64,000 bases of DNA from Enterococcus rotai (GTDB lineage: Bacteria > Bacillota > Bacilli > Lactobacillales > Enterococcaceae): NCBI RefSeq assembly GCF_001465345.1, contig NZ_CP013655.1, positions 1 through 64,000 of the forward strand, written 5' to 3'. The translations under genes were made by a program, and so were the position numbers. Positions 1 to 7,978 of this stretch are shown piece after piece (within the stretch, counting starts at the first letter, position 1; every line of letters starts with the position of its first letter). Below the pieces are notes generated by a model. It was not told where the DNA came from and did not search any database. It saw only the letters and a list, made by a program, of their open reading frames with translations.

Positions 1-439
1 CCCCATTTGTGAATTGTTTTGTTAATTCAGCTGATACTGTATAGTAGTTTGTGTCACCATCGGCACGAACATCTTGGAAACGTACAAAGTGCGGCATTAC
101 TGCTTTTGTTCCATCTTCATATGTCGTTTCAAAAGCTGTTGCATCATAGCTTTTGTCCGAGTCATTGGCAACAATTGCATGCGTGTCAAAATCCATATCT
201 GTTACTGAAACGATTTTTAGCGCGTTTGCTTCTGTATTTTGTGTTGGTTCTGTGATTTCTTGACCTGTTGACTCTCCCGGTTCTACATTTGATGGGTTTG
301 TACTGTTGTCTTGGGTAAAGTTAATTTTACCTTTCCCTGTCGTGTCACCTGGGGCTGCTTTTGTTACCGTTGGCAGTGCCAGTCCTAGTCCTATTACGGC
401 TAATAATGCGGCGCTTGCTACTTTTTGTGTGTACTTCAT
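1..439 (-). CDS. Small WxL-domain surface protein, N-terminal part (cut by window edge)
   Basis: The reading frame starts at an ATG (439-437) preceded by an AGGAGG ribosome binding site at 448-453 and runs off the left edge after about 146 codons. The product begins with a typical signal peptide (MKYTQKVASAALLAVIGLGL..., cleavage after a KAA-type site near residue 29), followed by a low-complexity segment rich in Thr, Asn and Glu and then the opening of a WxL-type beta-sandwich (ALKIVSVTDMDFDTHAI). WxL proteins bind peptidoglycan non-covalently through their C-terminal domain, which is outside the window, so the two WxL motifs cannot be checked. It lies about 100 bp downstream of the large WxL gene on the same strand, as in enterococcal and Listeria csc-like surface clusters, where small and large WxL proteins are thought to form complexes. 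Assignment rests on N-terminal pattern and context. Confidence 0.8.
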   Translation of the reverse strand, partial: MKYTQKVASAALLAVIGLGLALPTVTKAAPGDTTGKGKINFTQDNSTNPSNVEPGESTGQEITEPTQNTEANALKIVSVTDMDFDTHAIVANDSDKSYDATAFETTYEDGTKAVMPHFVRFQDVRADGDTNYYTVSAELTKQFTNG

Positions 440-540
440 TTGTATTTCCTCCTGAGTGTTTTTTTATTTATGTTTACTTGGCTTGATGCCAAGAGAACAA
501 CTTTAAGTGGTCGTTTATGAGACTTGAAAATACTTATTTA

Positions 541-3500
541 TCAGGGCGTATCCCCGAGTTGCCAAAGAATTGTAGCTTCATATTCGCCCAATTTTCTGAC
601 GCTTCCTGCAGGAACTTCTAACTGAAAGCCCGTTTCACCAGTTTGCCACTGTTCACTAACATCGTATGAACCGGATTTGCTATGAGTATGCGTAGTGATT
701 GCGAAAGCCGTATTGACTTCTAAGGATTCAACAACAGATGAATTCTTTCTAAATTGAATAGCTCCCGGCAAAATTTTAGTTGTATCTGCTTTATTTGTTA
801 ATGGCTGTTGTAAAGTGGCCGTTAGTGTCCAGCTTTTTAATTGAGCCCGATTGTCCCAAACAATAAATGGCGCTTCGTAAGTTGCTTTTTCAACTTTAAT
901 GGGAAAAATTCCTACGTTACTCGTGCCAAAATCCACCGTGTTTGGTGCAGATTCAATCGATAATGTTCCATAAAACTTATATTGTACGCTGGTTCCATTT
1001 GGGTTTATTAAAACAGCTTTTTCATCTACTGGTCGCTCATTTATTTGATATTTCTGTTGTAAAATCGAGTCTATACTATCAAGTATGCTTTGCTCTTTGG
1101 TTAAATCTACCGTCTCACCAATCAATTCTTCCATAGATATGGCCGGTATAATTTCTTCGCCGATTTCGTTAACAAAAGAAATCGTAAGGCTCGCAAACTT
1201 GTTAATGACAGTAAACGTGACTTGTTTTTTCTCATCTTCTAAACCACCAACATTTTCTTTTGGCACCATTAATGTGATTACATAAGTTCCAGCTTTTGAT
1301 GTTGAGGTTAGTCCGCCCATATCTGACACCACAATATTCTCTGTTAAATCAATAATTAAGCCATCTGCTATTTTATTTGCGGAAGCATTGCTGTTTTTTA
1401 GAATATAAGCTTCTATTTCTTCGCTTGTCATTTCAGGTAAAATATCCGTACCAATAGACAAATCTTCTCCGTTAAACTGGAATCCTGTTTCATGAACAAT
1501 CAGCATAGAGGTAATAGTTGTTTTGTTTTTTGCTTCATCAAACAGATCCACTTTTACCGTGTATGTTCCAGCTGTGGCTAGCATCTGCTCTATAGTAGAA
1601 ACTGGATTTTCTTCCGAAAAAGCATACGTAAAGTCTTGTTTCAGCGGATTGCTATCGGTTGGGTTTTGAACAAAGCTTTGTGGATCTGGAACAGCTGCCC
1701 CCTTTACGCTATGATAATCTTTCCCTTCTCCAATTGGTGGTGTTGCATCTATCACTGTTTGATACACAGAATCTCTATTGCCAGATAAATAAGCAAAAAC
1801 CTTTATTTTTGTCCCAGCAGAGAAATGTTTATTGCTGGGTAAAGTATAGGAATATTTTCCAGTTGCATCAGCTTTAATTGTATAATTACTCGATATATCC
1901 GAATTCTCTGAATCAGGAATTGGACTTACAATTGTATTATCCTTTGGATCAAATACAGTAGCAACTGCGTCAGTTACCGGTGTATCAGATAAACGAATGT
2001 AGGCACCTGGATCTGCAGTCCCTGAAACCGTTGTTGAGCTTATTGATGTAACATCATCTGTTGCTTTACTTGAAATTGTCACTAATGGGTTACGAATATT
2101 TAGCTTTACACTCGCCGTGTGATAGGATTTATCACTCCATGTTAACGTTGCTTTTGTATTATTTAGATATTTACTAAGATCCACTGGAAATGTCCAAGAG
2201 TCTTTTGAATCTGCTACATTGACTGTATACTTATCAGAACCTATCGTTAGGGTTAGAATTCCTGAATCTGAGTAGTCTGGTTCAAGTTCATTCGCAATGA
2301 AATAATCAATTTGTCCTGAAAATTCTTTTTTATTATTGAAGAGTTGGTATTCGTTATTTATCAAAGCTATATCAGGATCTAAACTAATTCCTGGAATAAA
2401 AATATTATTACTCCAGCGACTGCTACTATTAAGATTAAAAACAGATGTTGTGAAAGTTGCATCAGAAGAATTCGCTACAGTTAAACCACTCTCAGTAAGA
2501 TTATTCACCGTAAAATCTAAAGACTTCCAGTACTTATTTGGATTCCCTATCCCTTTTTGCGTATTTAACCATAAGCCAGTATTTGAGTTTTTGTGGTAAA
2601 TATTACTACTCCCACCAGCACCATATACATAAAAAAAACGTCCATTATTCCCAAGAAAAATAAAATCATACAATTTTGGGTTGTCAATATTAATATCCAT
2701 TTTGTAAGTATAAATCACCCCAAATGAAGCATTTGGACTAGAGACTTCGACTCGTGTATTTGAACCGGTATTCAAGTACATCTGGGTATTTGTTGTTCCT
2801 CCATTTTGTGAAGCAATACTTCTGAAGGCTGGTGCCATGTTTGTCTTAATATCTAATGTTCCATCTATCTTTATTGTTCGGTAGTTGGCAACAACATTTC
2901 CATACGTATCTGTCGCTGCAGAAGTAGCCATAACTGTTGCATTTTTTTGAACCCAAAAGATACGTTCATCCATCCGACTGTTAATACCCGTAATAGGGGG
3001 CTGGATTCCTTGAAAACCTAATGCAAAATTTACTGCTCCAGCGCCATCTGCCATAGCTCCAGCGCCGCCTATATAACTAGTACTACTATTGACTAGCGCA
3101 TTATCTGGATCATTGCTATCATTGGGATTCCCATAAGCAGTAATATTACTAGCTCTAATTCCCTGATAAACCACATTGATGTCAACCTTTCCTTTCATAA
3201 GAACCCCTTTTGAAAAATAAGTATTCAAAAAGCTGCCTTCTGATTGGACATTTAAGTCTTGTAGCGTCACAATAAGATTCACATTTTGACCATCAGTTGC
3301 TAACTGATTTTGACTGTTGGGCGCACCATCATAAATCAATCCACCAGCCCAGCCGTTATTGTAGTTGAATTTGCTATACAGTTTTCCTGTTCTTTCAGGA
3401 GAACTATCGTACAGTTTAAATTCAGTAAAGTCTTGGTATCCTTTTAAAATGATTCCTCCGTTATTTCCATCTCCGGTTGCTAAAAAATTTAATTGGAATC

Positions 3501-3744
3501 CATTCAAGTCAATTCTTTTATTAGTAGAAACAACTAAATTAGTGCCAATTGTCACGTCTAAATCATTCGCTAAGTAGTAATCTGTATTTGTTTTAGAGGT
3601 CATTGCTTGGTTAAAATCTGTTTGGTTAACAATCGGTATGCCGCTTGCCTCTTTTTCACTGGCTACAGCAACTTTACTGAAAAACACTAAAATAAAAAAT
3701 ACAAATAACCCTACAATTACTAGCATCTCTGTTTTTTTAATCAT
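541..3744 (-). CDS. Large WxL-domain cell-surface protein (1067 aa)
   Basis: A secreted surface protein with an N-terminal hydrophobic signal segment (residues about 6-29). The first 450 residues are Asn/Thr/Gly-rich with repeated short strands, as in parallel beta-helix or adhesin-like folds. A bacterial Ig-like segment follows (near TTVSGTADPGAYIRLSDTPV), then Ig-like modules, a MucBP-like stretch (ASLTISFVNEIGEE) and finally a WxL domain. Both hallmark motifs are visible: SWTLTATL about 100 residues from the end and ILWQLGDTP at the very C-terminus. There is no LPXTG sorting signal, so attachment should be non-covalent. The start is supported by GGTGAGG just upstream of the ATG. It sits between the small WxL gene and a winged-helix regulator on the same strand, with a gap of under 100 bp to the regulator. 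The ligand is unknown; adhesion or polymer binding would be inference. Confidence 0.85.
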   Translation of the reverse strand: MIKKTEMLVIVGLFVFFILVFFSKVAVASEKEASGIPIVNQTDFNQAMTSKTNTDYYLANDLDVTIGTNLVVSTNKRIDLNGFQLNFLATGDGNNGGIILKGYQDFTEFKLYDSSPERTGKLYSKFNYNNGWAGGLIYDGAPNSQNQLATDGQNVNLIVTLQDLNVQSEGSFLNTYFSKGVLMKGKVDINVVYQGIRASNITAYGNPNDSNDPDNALVNSSTSYIGGAGAMADGAGAVNFALGFQGIQPPITGINSRMDERIFWVQKNATVMATSAATDTYGNVVANYRTIKIDGTLDIKTNMAPAFRSIASQNGGTTNTQMYLNTGSNTRVEVSSPNASFGVIYTYKMDINIDNPKLYDFIFLGNNGRFFYVYGAGGSSNIYHKNSNTGLWLNTQKGIGNPNKYWKSLDFTVNNLTESGLTVANSSDATFTTSVFNLNSSSRWSNNIFIPGISLDPDIALINNEYQLFNNKKEFSGQIDYFIANELEPDYSDSGILTLTIGSDKYTVNVADSKDSWTFPVDLSKYLNNTKATLTWSDKSYHTASVKLNIRNPLVTISSKATDDVTSISSTTVSGTADPGAYIRLSDTPVTDAVATVFDPKDNTIVSPIPDSENSDISSNYTIKADATGKYSYTLPSNKHFSAGTKIKVFAYLSGNRDSVYQTVIDATPPIGEGKDYHSVKGAAVPDPQSFVQNPTDSNPLKQDFTYAFSEENPVSTIEQMLATAGTYTVKVDLFDEAKNKTTITSMLIVHETGFQFNGEDLSIGTDILPEMTSEEIEAYILKNSNASANKIADGLIIDLTENIVVSDMGGLTSTSKAGTYVITLMVPKENVGGLEDEKKQVTFTVINKFASLTISFVNEIGEEIIPAISMEELIGETVDLTKEQSILDSIDSILQQKYQINERPVDEKAVLINPNGTSVQYKFYGTLSIESAPNTVDFGTSNVGIFPIKVEKATYEAPFIVWDNRAQLKSWTLTATLQQPLTNKADTTKILPGAIQFRKNSSVVESLEVNTAFAITTHTHSKSGSYDVSEQWQTGETGFQLEVPAGSVRKLGEYEATILWQLGDTP

Positions 3745-3832
3745 TATAATTCCTCACCTTACTCTATATATTGCTACTGAACACCATTTTTACTTATATT
3801 TATAGAATAATTTTCCTCTTACTCTACACTGT

Positions 3833-4546
3833 TCAGGTAGATATTTCGTCAACTGATACTTCAATAAAATTTTCCTTGGCAAATATATATCCATTTGAAC
3901 GAACTGTTTTTATTAATTGAGGATGCTTACTATCTTCCTCAATTTTTTCTCTTAAATGAAAAACTAAATTATTTACTCGATAAAATTTTTGTGGGCTTAT
4001 GACATCCCATATGTATTTACTGATTTGCTCATAGGATAAAGCTCGATTTTCATTCTTGGTAAATAATTCCATTAATTTATATTCTAATCGGGTTAAAGAA
4101 ATCTCTTCCCCTTTTTCAGACTTAAAGGTTCTATTTTCTTTTATTAAACAACAGATAGACTCTCTTTCTTTTTCTGCGTTATTACTCTTAATCGCGGTTA
4201 CTCGATTTAATAACTTATTCAATTGAACAGCTAGTTCCTCTGTATCAGTTGATTTAGAAAAAATTATATCTACTCCCAGTTTAAAATATGCTATTCTTAT
4301 TGCGGGTGAAGAAATGGATGTTATTAAAATAATCAGAGAATTTGAAATTTTTCTGATCATCATAAGTTCTTCAAAAATACTTTCTTTACTTTCATTATCT
4401 TCAATGATAAATGCATCAATTCTTTTTTTTCTTTTTTCTTCATCAAATTTTTTCACAATATCTAGATGAATATCCTGTGATAACAATTCTCTACATAAAT
4501 TACTATTTAATAATCCATTACTCTTCAATATTTTAACGTTGAACAT
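3833..4546 (-). CDS. Atypical OmpR-type winged-helix regulator with degenerate receiver domain
   Basis: A 237-residue protein with a C-terminal trans-activation (PhoB/OmpR) winged helix at about residues 130-225 (ISLTRLEYKLMELF, then RVNNLVFHLREKIEED and IKTVRSNGYIF). The N-terminal 110 residues resemble a receiver fold, but the acidic pair near the N-terminus is missing and the phospho-acceptor position in DAFIIEDN aligns with Glu rather than Asp. Phosphorylation by a kinase is therefore doubtful, and no kinase gene is adjacent. The start has an AGGAGG 12 nt upstream. It reads in the same direction as the two WxL genes immediately downstream, so it is their most likely local regulator (inference). 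It also lies directly outside the left recombination site of the putative invertible recombinase segment, so its transcription may depend on the orientation of that segment. Confidence 0.8.
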   Translation of the reverse strand: MFNVKILKSNGLLNSNLCRELLSQDIHLDIVKKFDEEKRKKRIDAFIIEDNESKESIFEELMMIRKISNSLIILITSISSPAIRIAYFKLGVDIIFSKSTDTEELAVQLNKLLNRVTAIKSNNAEKERESICCLIKENRTFKSEKGEEISLTRLEYKLMELFTKNENRALSYEQISKYIWDVISPQKFYRVNNLVFHLREKIEEDSKHPQLIKTVRSNGYIFAKENFIEVSVDEIST

Positions 4547-4629
4547 GATGATATACTTCCTCCTGTATTATAGTTTGTTTTTTTTGCATTATTGTCATTT
4601 TAAATTTATAATCAAATTTGAAGACACTA

Positions 4630-4658
4630 ATATCTAGAATCAACTAAATTCTAGATAT
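4630..4658. repeat. Left inverted recombination-like site flanking the recombinase gene
   Basis: This 29-bp sequence is the exact reverse complement of 6092-6120. Internally it is palindromic: arms ATATCTAGAAT and ATTCTAGATAT surround the 7-bp asymmetric core CAACTAA (4642-4648). On this side the palindrome extends to 15 bp per arm (4627-4641 and 4649-4663). Short palindromic arms around a 6-8 bp core is the organisation of tyrosine recombinase crossover sites. The two cores are in opposite orientation, which predicts inversion rather than excision. Confidence 0.75.
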
Positions 4659-4739
4659 TAGTTATTTAATCCTTTAATACTAATGATTTTCAGCTTATTA
4701 TTGACCATCACTGTGACGGCGAAAATTTTTTTTATGTGA

Positions 4740-5849
4740 TTACACTTTTAACTGTTGATCTAATTGATCCAGTGCGATTTCTTGATTTTCCCATGATGAA
4801 TTTGTGTAAACATCTAATGTCATTTTTGTAGAAGTGTGTCCTAATATCTTACTTAAAGATGTAATATCGACACCTTTTTCGACACATCTAGTCGCAAAAG
4901 TATGTCTCAAAGAGTGAAAGGTCGTTTCATCTATTTGCGCCTGTGCAAGATGCTTTTTAAAGCGGTATGTGATAATTCTAGGCTCTGTGAAACTGTTGCG
5001 ACAACAAATTACGTACTCACTTGTAGCATTCGATTGCTTTTCGGATAAATATTTTTTTAAGTTTTTTGATAGAGGAATATTACGTTCACTACTTTTCGTC
5101 TTAGGTTTGTCAATATGAATTCTCGTTTTTTGCTGTTTGTCATCAACGGCTATTCTTGAAACGGTTCGTCTTACATGAATAATATTTTTTTTAAAGTCGA
5201 TATCTTGCCATTGAAGACCACTGATTTCACCAATTCTCATACCTGTATATAATGCAATGATTTCAGCAGAACATTCTTTTTTCTTTAAAACTATGACTTC
5301 TAATTTTCTTTGCTCATCTCTACTTAAACTTTCAATGTTCTTTTTCTTAAAACTTGGTATACTAACATTTCCTGTTGGGTTTCTTAGTAGATGATTGTCG
5401 TCCACTGCGCGGCTAAGTGAACTATGTAAAATAGACATAATACTTTTGATAGTACTTGAAGATAAATCTGACTGCTTCAACTTGGTAACAAAGTAACTGA
5501 TGTCGCTTGATTTGATATCTTTCATCTTTTGGTTTTTGAAATGTGGAAATATGTAGCTTGTCATTCTCTTCTTATAGATAGAGTAAGTAGATAATTTTAT
5601 ATTTTCTTTCAATAATATATCTAGCCAATAGGTCATCCAAGCTTGTAAGGTTCCAGAATACACGTCTAATGTATCATCTAAAAAAGGGTAATTTGATTGT
5701 TGAACAGTCATCTTTTTCTTTACATCATTGTATTTATGTCCATAAACATAACCATAAATAATATTGCCATTTGGGGTTCTTCCTTTTTTATATCTTCCTT
5801 CCCAGCGGCCATCTTTTCTTTTATAAATGTTTTCTCCTCTTTTCGGCAT
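4740..5849 (-). CDS. Tyrosine recombinase / phage-type integrase
   Basis: A 369-residue tyrosine recombinase of the Tn916-Int-like group. The chosen start (MPKRGENIYKRKDGRWEGRY) has AAAGGAG 7 nt upstream; an ATG five codons earlier overlaps that ribosome site. An N-terminal arm-binding-like segment (residues about 1-50) is followed by a SAM-like core-binding domain (about 65-160) and a catalytic domain with the expected residues: Arg in TGMRIGEISGLQW, His-x-x-Arg in HSLRHTFATRC, a second His in LGHTSTKMT and the nucleophile Tyr in DVYTNSS. All catalytic residues are present, so the enzyme should be active. No excisionase, relaxase or phage gene is next to it. Instead the gene is tightly enclosed by two 29-bp inverted sites (4630-4658 and 6092-6120), suggesting a site-specific invertase that flips its own gene and adjacent regulatory DNA. 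A solitary degraded mobile element is the alternative. Confidence 0.93.
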   Translation of the reverse strand: MPKRGENIYKRKDGRWEGRYKKGRTPNGNIIYGYVYGHKYNDVKKKMTVQQSNYPFLDDTLDVYSGTLQAWMTYWLDILLKENIKLSTYSIYKKRMTSYIFPHFKNQKMKDIKSSDISYFVTKLKQSDLSSSTIKSIMSILHSSLSRAVDDNHLLRNPTGNVSIPSFKKKNIESLSRDEQRKLEVIVLKKKECSAEIIALYTGMRIGEISGLQWQDIDFKKNIIHVRRTVSRIAVDDKQQKTRIHIDKPKTKSSERNIPLSKNLKKYLSEKQSNATSEYVICCRNSFTEPRIITYRFKKHLAQAQIDETTFHSLRHTFATRCVEKGVDITSLSKILGHTSTKMTLDVYTNSSWENQEIALDQLDQQLKV

Positions 5850-5911
5850 AGAAGCTCCTTTCATTTCTACAAAGTGATTTTGACGATTTTACGACGGCTA
5901 TTAATAACAAA

Positions 5912-6058
5912 TTATGACTCTCTAACTTCTTCCAATCGTAATTCGGCTATTTCGCTCATTGCTTCTTCGGAAAAAATCCATTTCCCTTTAATATATTTCT
6001 TTTTTTTATGTATTTTTTCTAATTCAACATATAGACTTTTATATTTTTTTAATGTAAA
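5912..6058 (-). pseudogene. Possible remnant of a small gene upstream of the recombinase
   Basis: On the minus strand an open frame of about 48 codons ends in a stop at 5912-5914, about 60 bp before the recombinase start. Its translation is highly charged (for example KYIKGKWIFSEEAMSEIAEL), which looks like the end of a small DNA-binding or excisionase-type protein, but there is no ATG, GTG or TTG start with a ribosome site; an in-frame stop limits it upstream. It lies inside the putative invertible segment. This may be a truncated gene or chance; I do not recognise the family. Confidence 0.25.
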
Positions 6059-6091
6059 CTACTTTTGTGAGCAAAATAATTTATTTTTTTC

Positions 6092-6120
6092 TATCTAGAA
6101 TTTAGTTGATTCTAGATATT
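6092..6120. repeat. Right inverted recombination-like site flanking the recombinase gene
   Basis: Exact reverse complement of 4630-4658. Palindromic arms of 10 bp (6092-6101 TATCTAGAAT and 6109-6118 ATTCTAGATA) flank the core TTAGTTG (6102-6108), which is the inverse of the left core. Identity stops abruptly on both sides, as expected for a site-specific recombination target rather than a general duplication. Confidence 0.75.
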
Positions 6121-6345
6121 TTTTTGCCCAAATAACAATATATAGACAAAAAAATAATTTAATGTTCTTTCTTTTTCATCTTATTTTATTTTTTTCTATG
6201 TAAATCATGTTATCATGTTCTTGTTTTGATTTGTTCATCAAAAAAAAGAGCCATTATCCTTTTTTCATCGAATAATGAATCCTTTTTTTTGCTTTTTGAG
6301 TTTATTTGTTATAAATTAGGATAACTAAACTTGGGAGGTGTTTTT

Positions 6346-7788
6346 ATGGAAGGTTTACTAAGTTCGAGTGAGAGAAAAGAATTACAACTATTTCAACTCA
6401 CTATACAGTCCGATGATTTTGTCTCAATCAATCAATTAAAAGAATTACTACATTCTTCTATAAGTAATGTTTGGCGGATCGTTAATAAGTTAGCTGAAAC
6501 TTACCCAAATTACGTAGAGCTTATTAAGCATAAGCAATTGGGTATTAAATTTGTTGAACTTGATCCTTCGCAAGATACATACCTTTTAATTAGAAGTGAT
6601 TATCTCAAAAGAAATATGAATTTTATTTTACTAGATGCCCTTTTTCATGAGGAATTTGATTCTGTTCAAGAATTTTGTGAGACTTATTATATCTCAGTAG
6701 GCGCTTTTTATAAGAAGAAAAAAGAGTTGGATACCATGCTTGAACAAAATAAACTTATTATTGATACTAAAAATTTTCGAATTTATTCTCACAATGATTT
6801 GTATGTTAGAGATTTTTTTTATTACGTTTATTGGGAAACATTTAAAACGGTGGAATGGCCATTTAAATTAATCGATAAACCAGAGTTGACTAGTGTTTTA
6901 TTTACATTTTTGAGCAACCATACTATTGAACTGAATACTTTAGAAAAAGAACAAGTACTTTATCGCTTTGCAATTATGTTTACAAGAGTGAGAAAAAGAC
7001 ATTTTTTCAACAAATCAATCTTAAATAAATTAATCCCACCTGAATTATCAGCTTTTTTGAGCAAGCTAAATGATTGGCTGATGAATTACATTCCTAAAGA
7101 ACAGATTGAGGATGAAGTTTTTTATTTATCATTTTTAATTATCTCTAATTATTCAAGCGCTTATATCAATTTACCGATATCAGAACACTATTTAGCTAGC
7201 TATTTTGGTTCCATTGACTCCATTGAGTGGCAGTTGACTATTAATTTTTTTGAGCAATTGAGAATTGTTTTTCCAGATCAACAATTGGAACTAGAGAATA
7301 ACGTTCATGAATTGGTTCACATAATGCACATCCACGTTTATTCTACCTTTTTTGACCATTCCTACATTCCCTCTTCTATTCCTCATTATTTAGAGGAAAT
7401 TTCGTCATTGAGTCAGGATGCTGCGATGAAGATAATTGAAACCATTGATTTAGCTAAGCATCCACAAAATACGAACTATTTAAAATACTACTATAGTTTA
7501 TTCATTGAAAGTTACTTCACTTTTAAAAAGGTAAATATTGCTTTAGACATGTCTTCAGATCGAATGTCAGCAAATCGAATAAAGAATAGATTACTAACTA
7601 TTTTCAAAGATAATATATCTTTTGTAGATCACTTAGACTGTGATAGTGAGTCAATCAACCTTGTGATTAGCGATACTTCGGTCTATTCAACTTCAAAAGT
7701 CTTCATTATTAAGCATCCATACTCTGAAAAAAGTTTCAAATTACTAAAAGACTATATTATGGAAGTTTTTTTTAAGTTAAATAAATAA
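6346..7788 (+). CDS. Mga-family helix-turn-helix transcriptional regulator
   Basis: A 480-residue protein matching the layout of Mga/AtxA-type virulence regulators: two N-terminal helix-turn-helix domains (first near FVSINQLKELLHSSISNVWRI, second near VQEFCETYYISVGAFYKKKK), two central PRD-like helical regions, and a C-terminal EIIB-like alpha/beta segment (SINLVISDTSVYSTSKVFII). Such proteins activate surface and virulence genes and are modulated by PTS phosphorylation in some species (family knowledge). The ATG at 6346 has GGGAGG just upstream; an in-frame TTG 15 nt earlier overlaps that site and is unlikely. It lies 226 bp to the right of the right inverted site and points away from the recombinase, so a promoter carried in the invertible segment could reach it. 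Two hairpin terminators follow. Confidence 0.85.
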   Translation: MEGLLSSSERKELQLFQLTIQSDDFVSINQLKELLHSSISNVWRIVNKLAETYPNYVELIKHKQLGIKFVELDPSQDTYLLIRSDYLKRNMNFILLDALFHEEFDSVQEFCETYYISVGAFYKKKKELDTMLEQNKLIIDTKNFRIYSHNDLYVRDFFYYVYWETFKTVEWPFKLIDKPELTSVLFTFLSNHTIELNTLEKEQVLYRFAIMFTRVRKRHFFNKSILNKLIPPELSAFLSKLNDWLMNYIPKEQIEDEVFYLSFLIISNYSSAYINLPISEHYLASYFGSIDSIEWQLTINFFEQLRIVFPDQQLELENNVHELVHIMHIHVYSTFFDHSYIPSSIPHYLEEISSLSQDAAMKIIETIDLAKHPQNTNYLKYYYSLFIESYFTFKKVNIALDMSSDRMSANRIKNRLLTIFKDNISFVDHLDCDSESINLVISDTSVYSTSKVFIIKHPYSEKSFKLLKDYIMEVFFKLNK

Positions 7789-7824
7789 ATTAGTGGATTA
7801 ACTTTTTCGATTAAGTATTTTTTA

Positions 7825-7858
7825 AATGATTGATACGTAATACATATCAATCATTTTT
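7825..7858 (+). terminator. Rho-independent terminator after first Mga-like gene
   Basis: AATGATTGATA (7825-7835) pairs perfectly with TATCAATCATT (7845-7855), followed by a short T run. Confidence 0.7.
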
Positions 7859-7889
7859 CTTCCTTTTATGAAAAAGGAAGTTTTTTTTT
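7859..7889 (+). terminator. Second tandem rho-independent terminator
   Basis: CTTCCTTTT (7859-7867) pairs with AAAAGGAAG (7872-7880) and is followed by nine T residues. Together with the preceding hairpin it isolates the first Mga-like gene from the second. Confidence 0.85.
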
Positions 7890-7978
7890 ATTTCTAGACA
7901 GCCTATAGTATTTAGATTTAAACTAAAACAAGTTTTAAAATCAATATACTCACGAGTATGAAGAATGGAGTTGAGTTC

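Noticed and set aside
942-3577. Several 60-90 codon plus-strand frames opposite the large WxL gene
   Set aside because: All lie antisense within a clear coding region, lack ribosome sites and give no recognisable protein.
5697-6098. Plus-strand open frame opposite the recombinase start
   Set aside because: It is antisense to the recombinase 5' end, has no ribosome site and a low-complexity product.
4630-6120. The paired 29-bp repeats as attL/attR of an integrated element
   Set aside because: Attachment sites of an integrated element would be direct repeats; here the cores are in opposite orientation and no cargo other than the recombinase is present.
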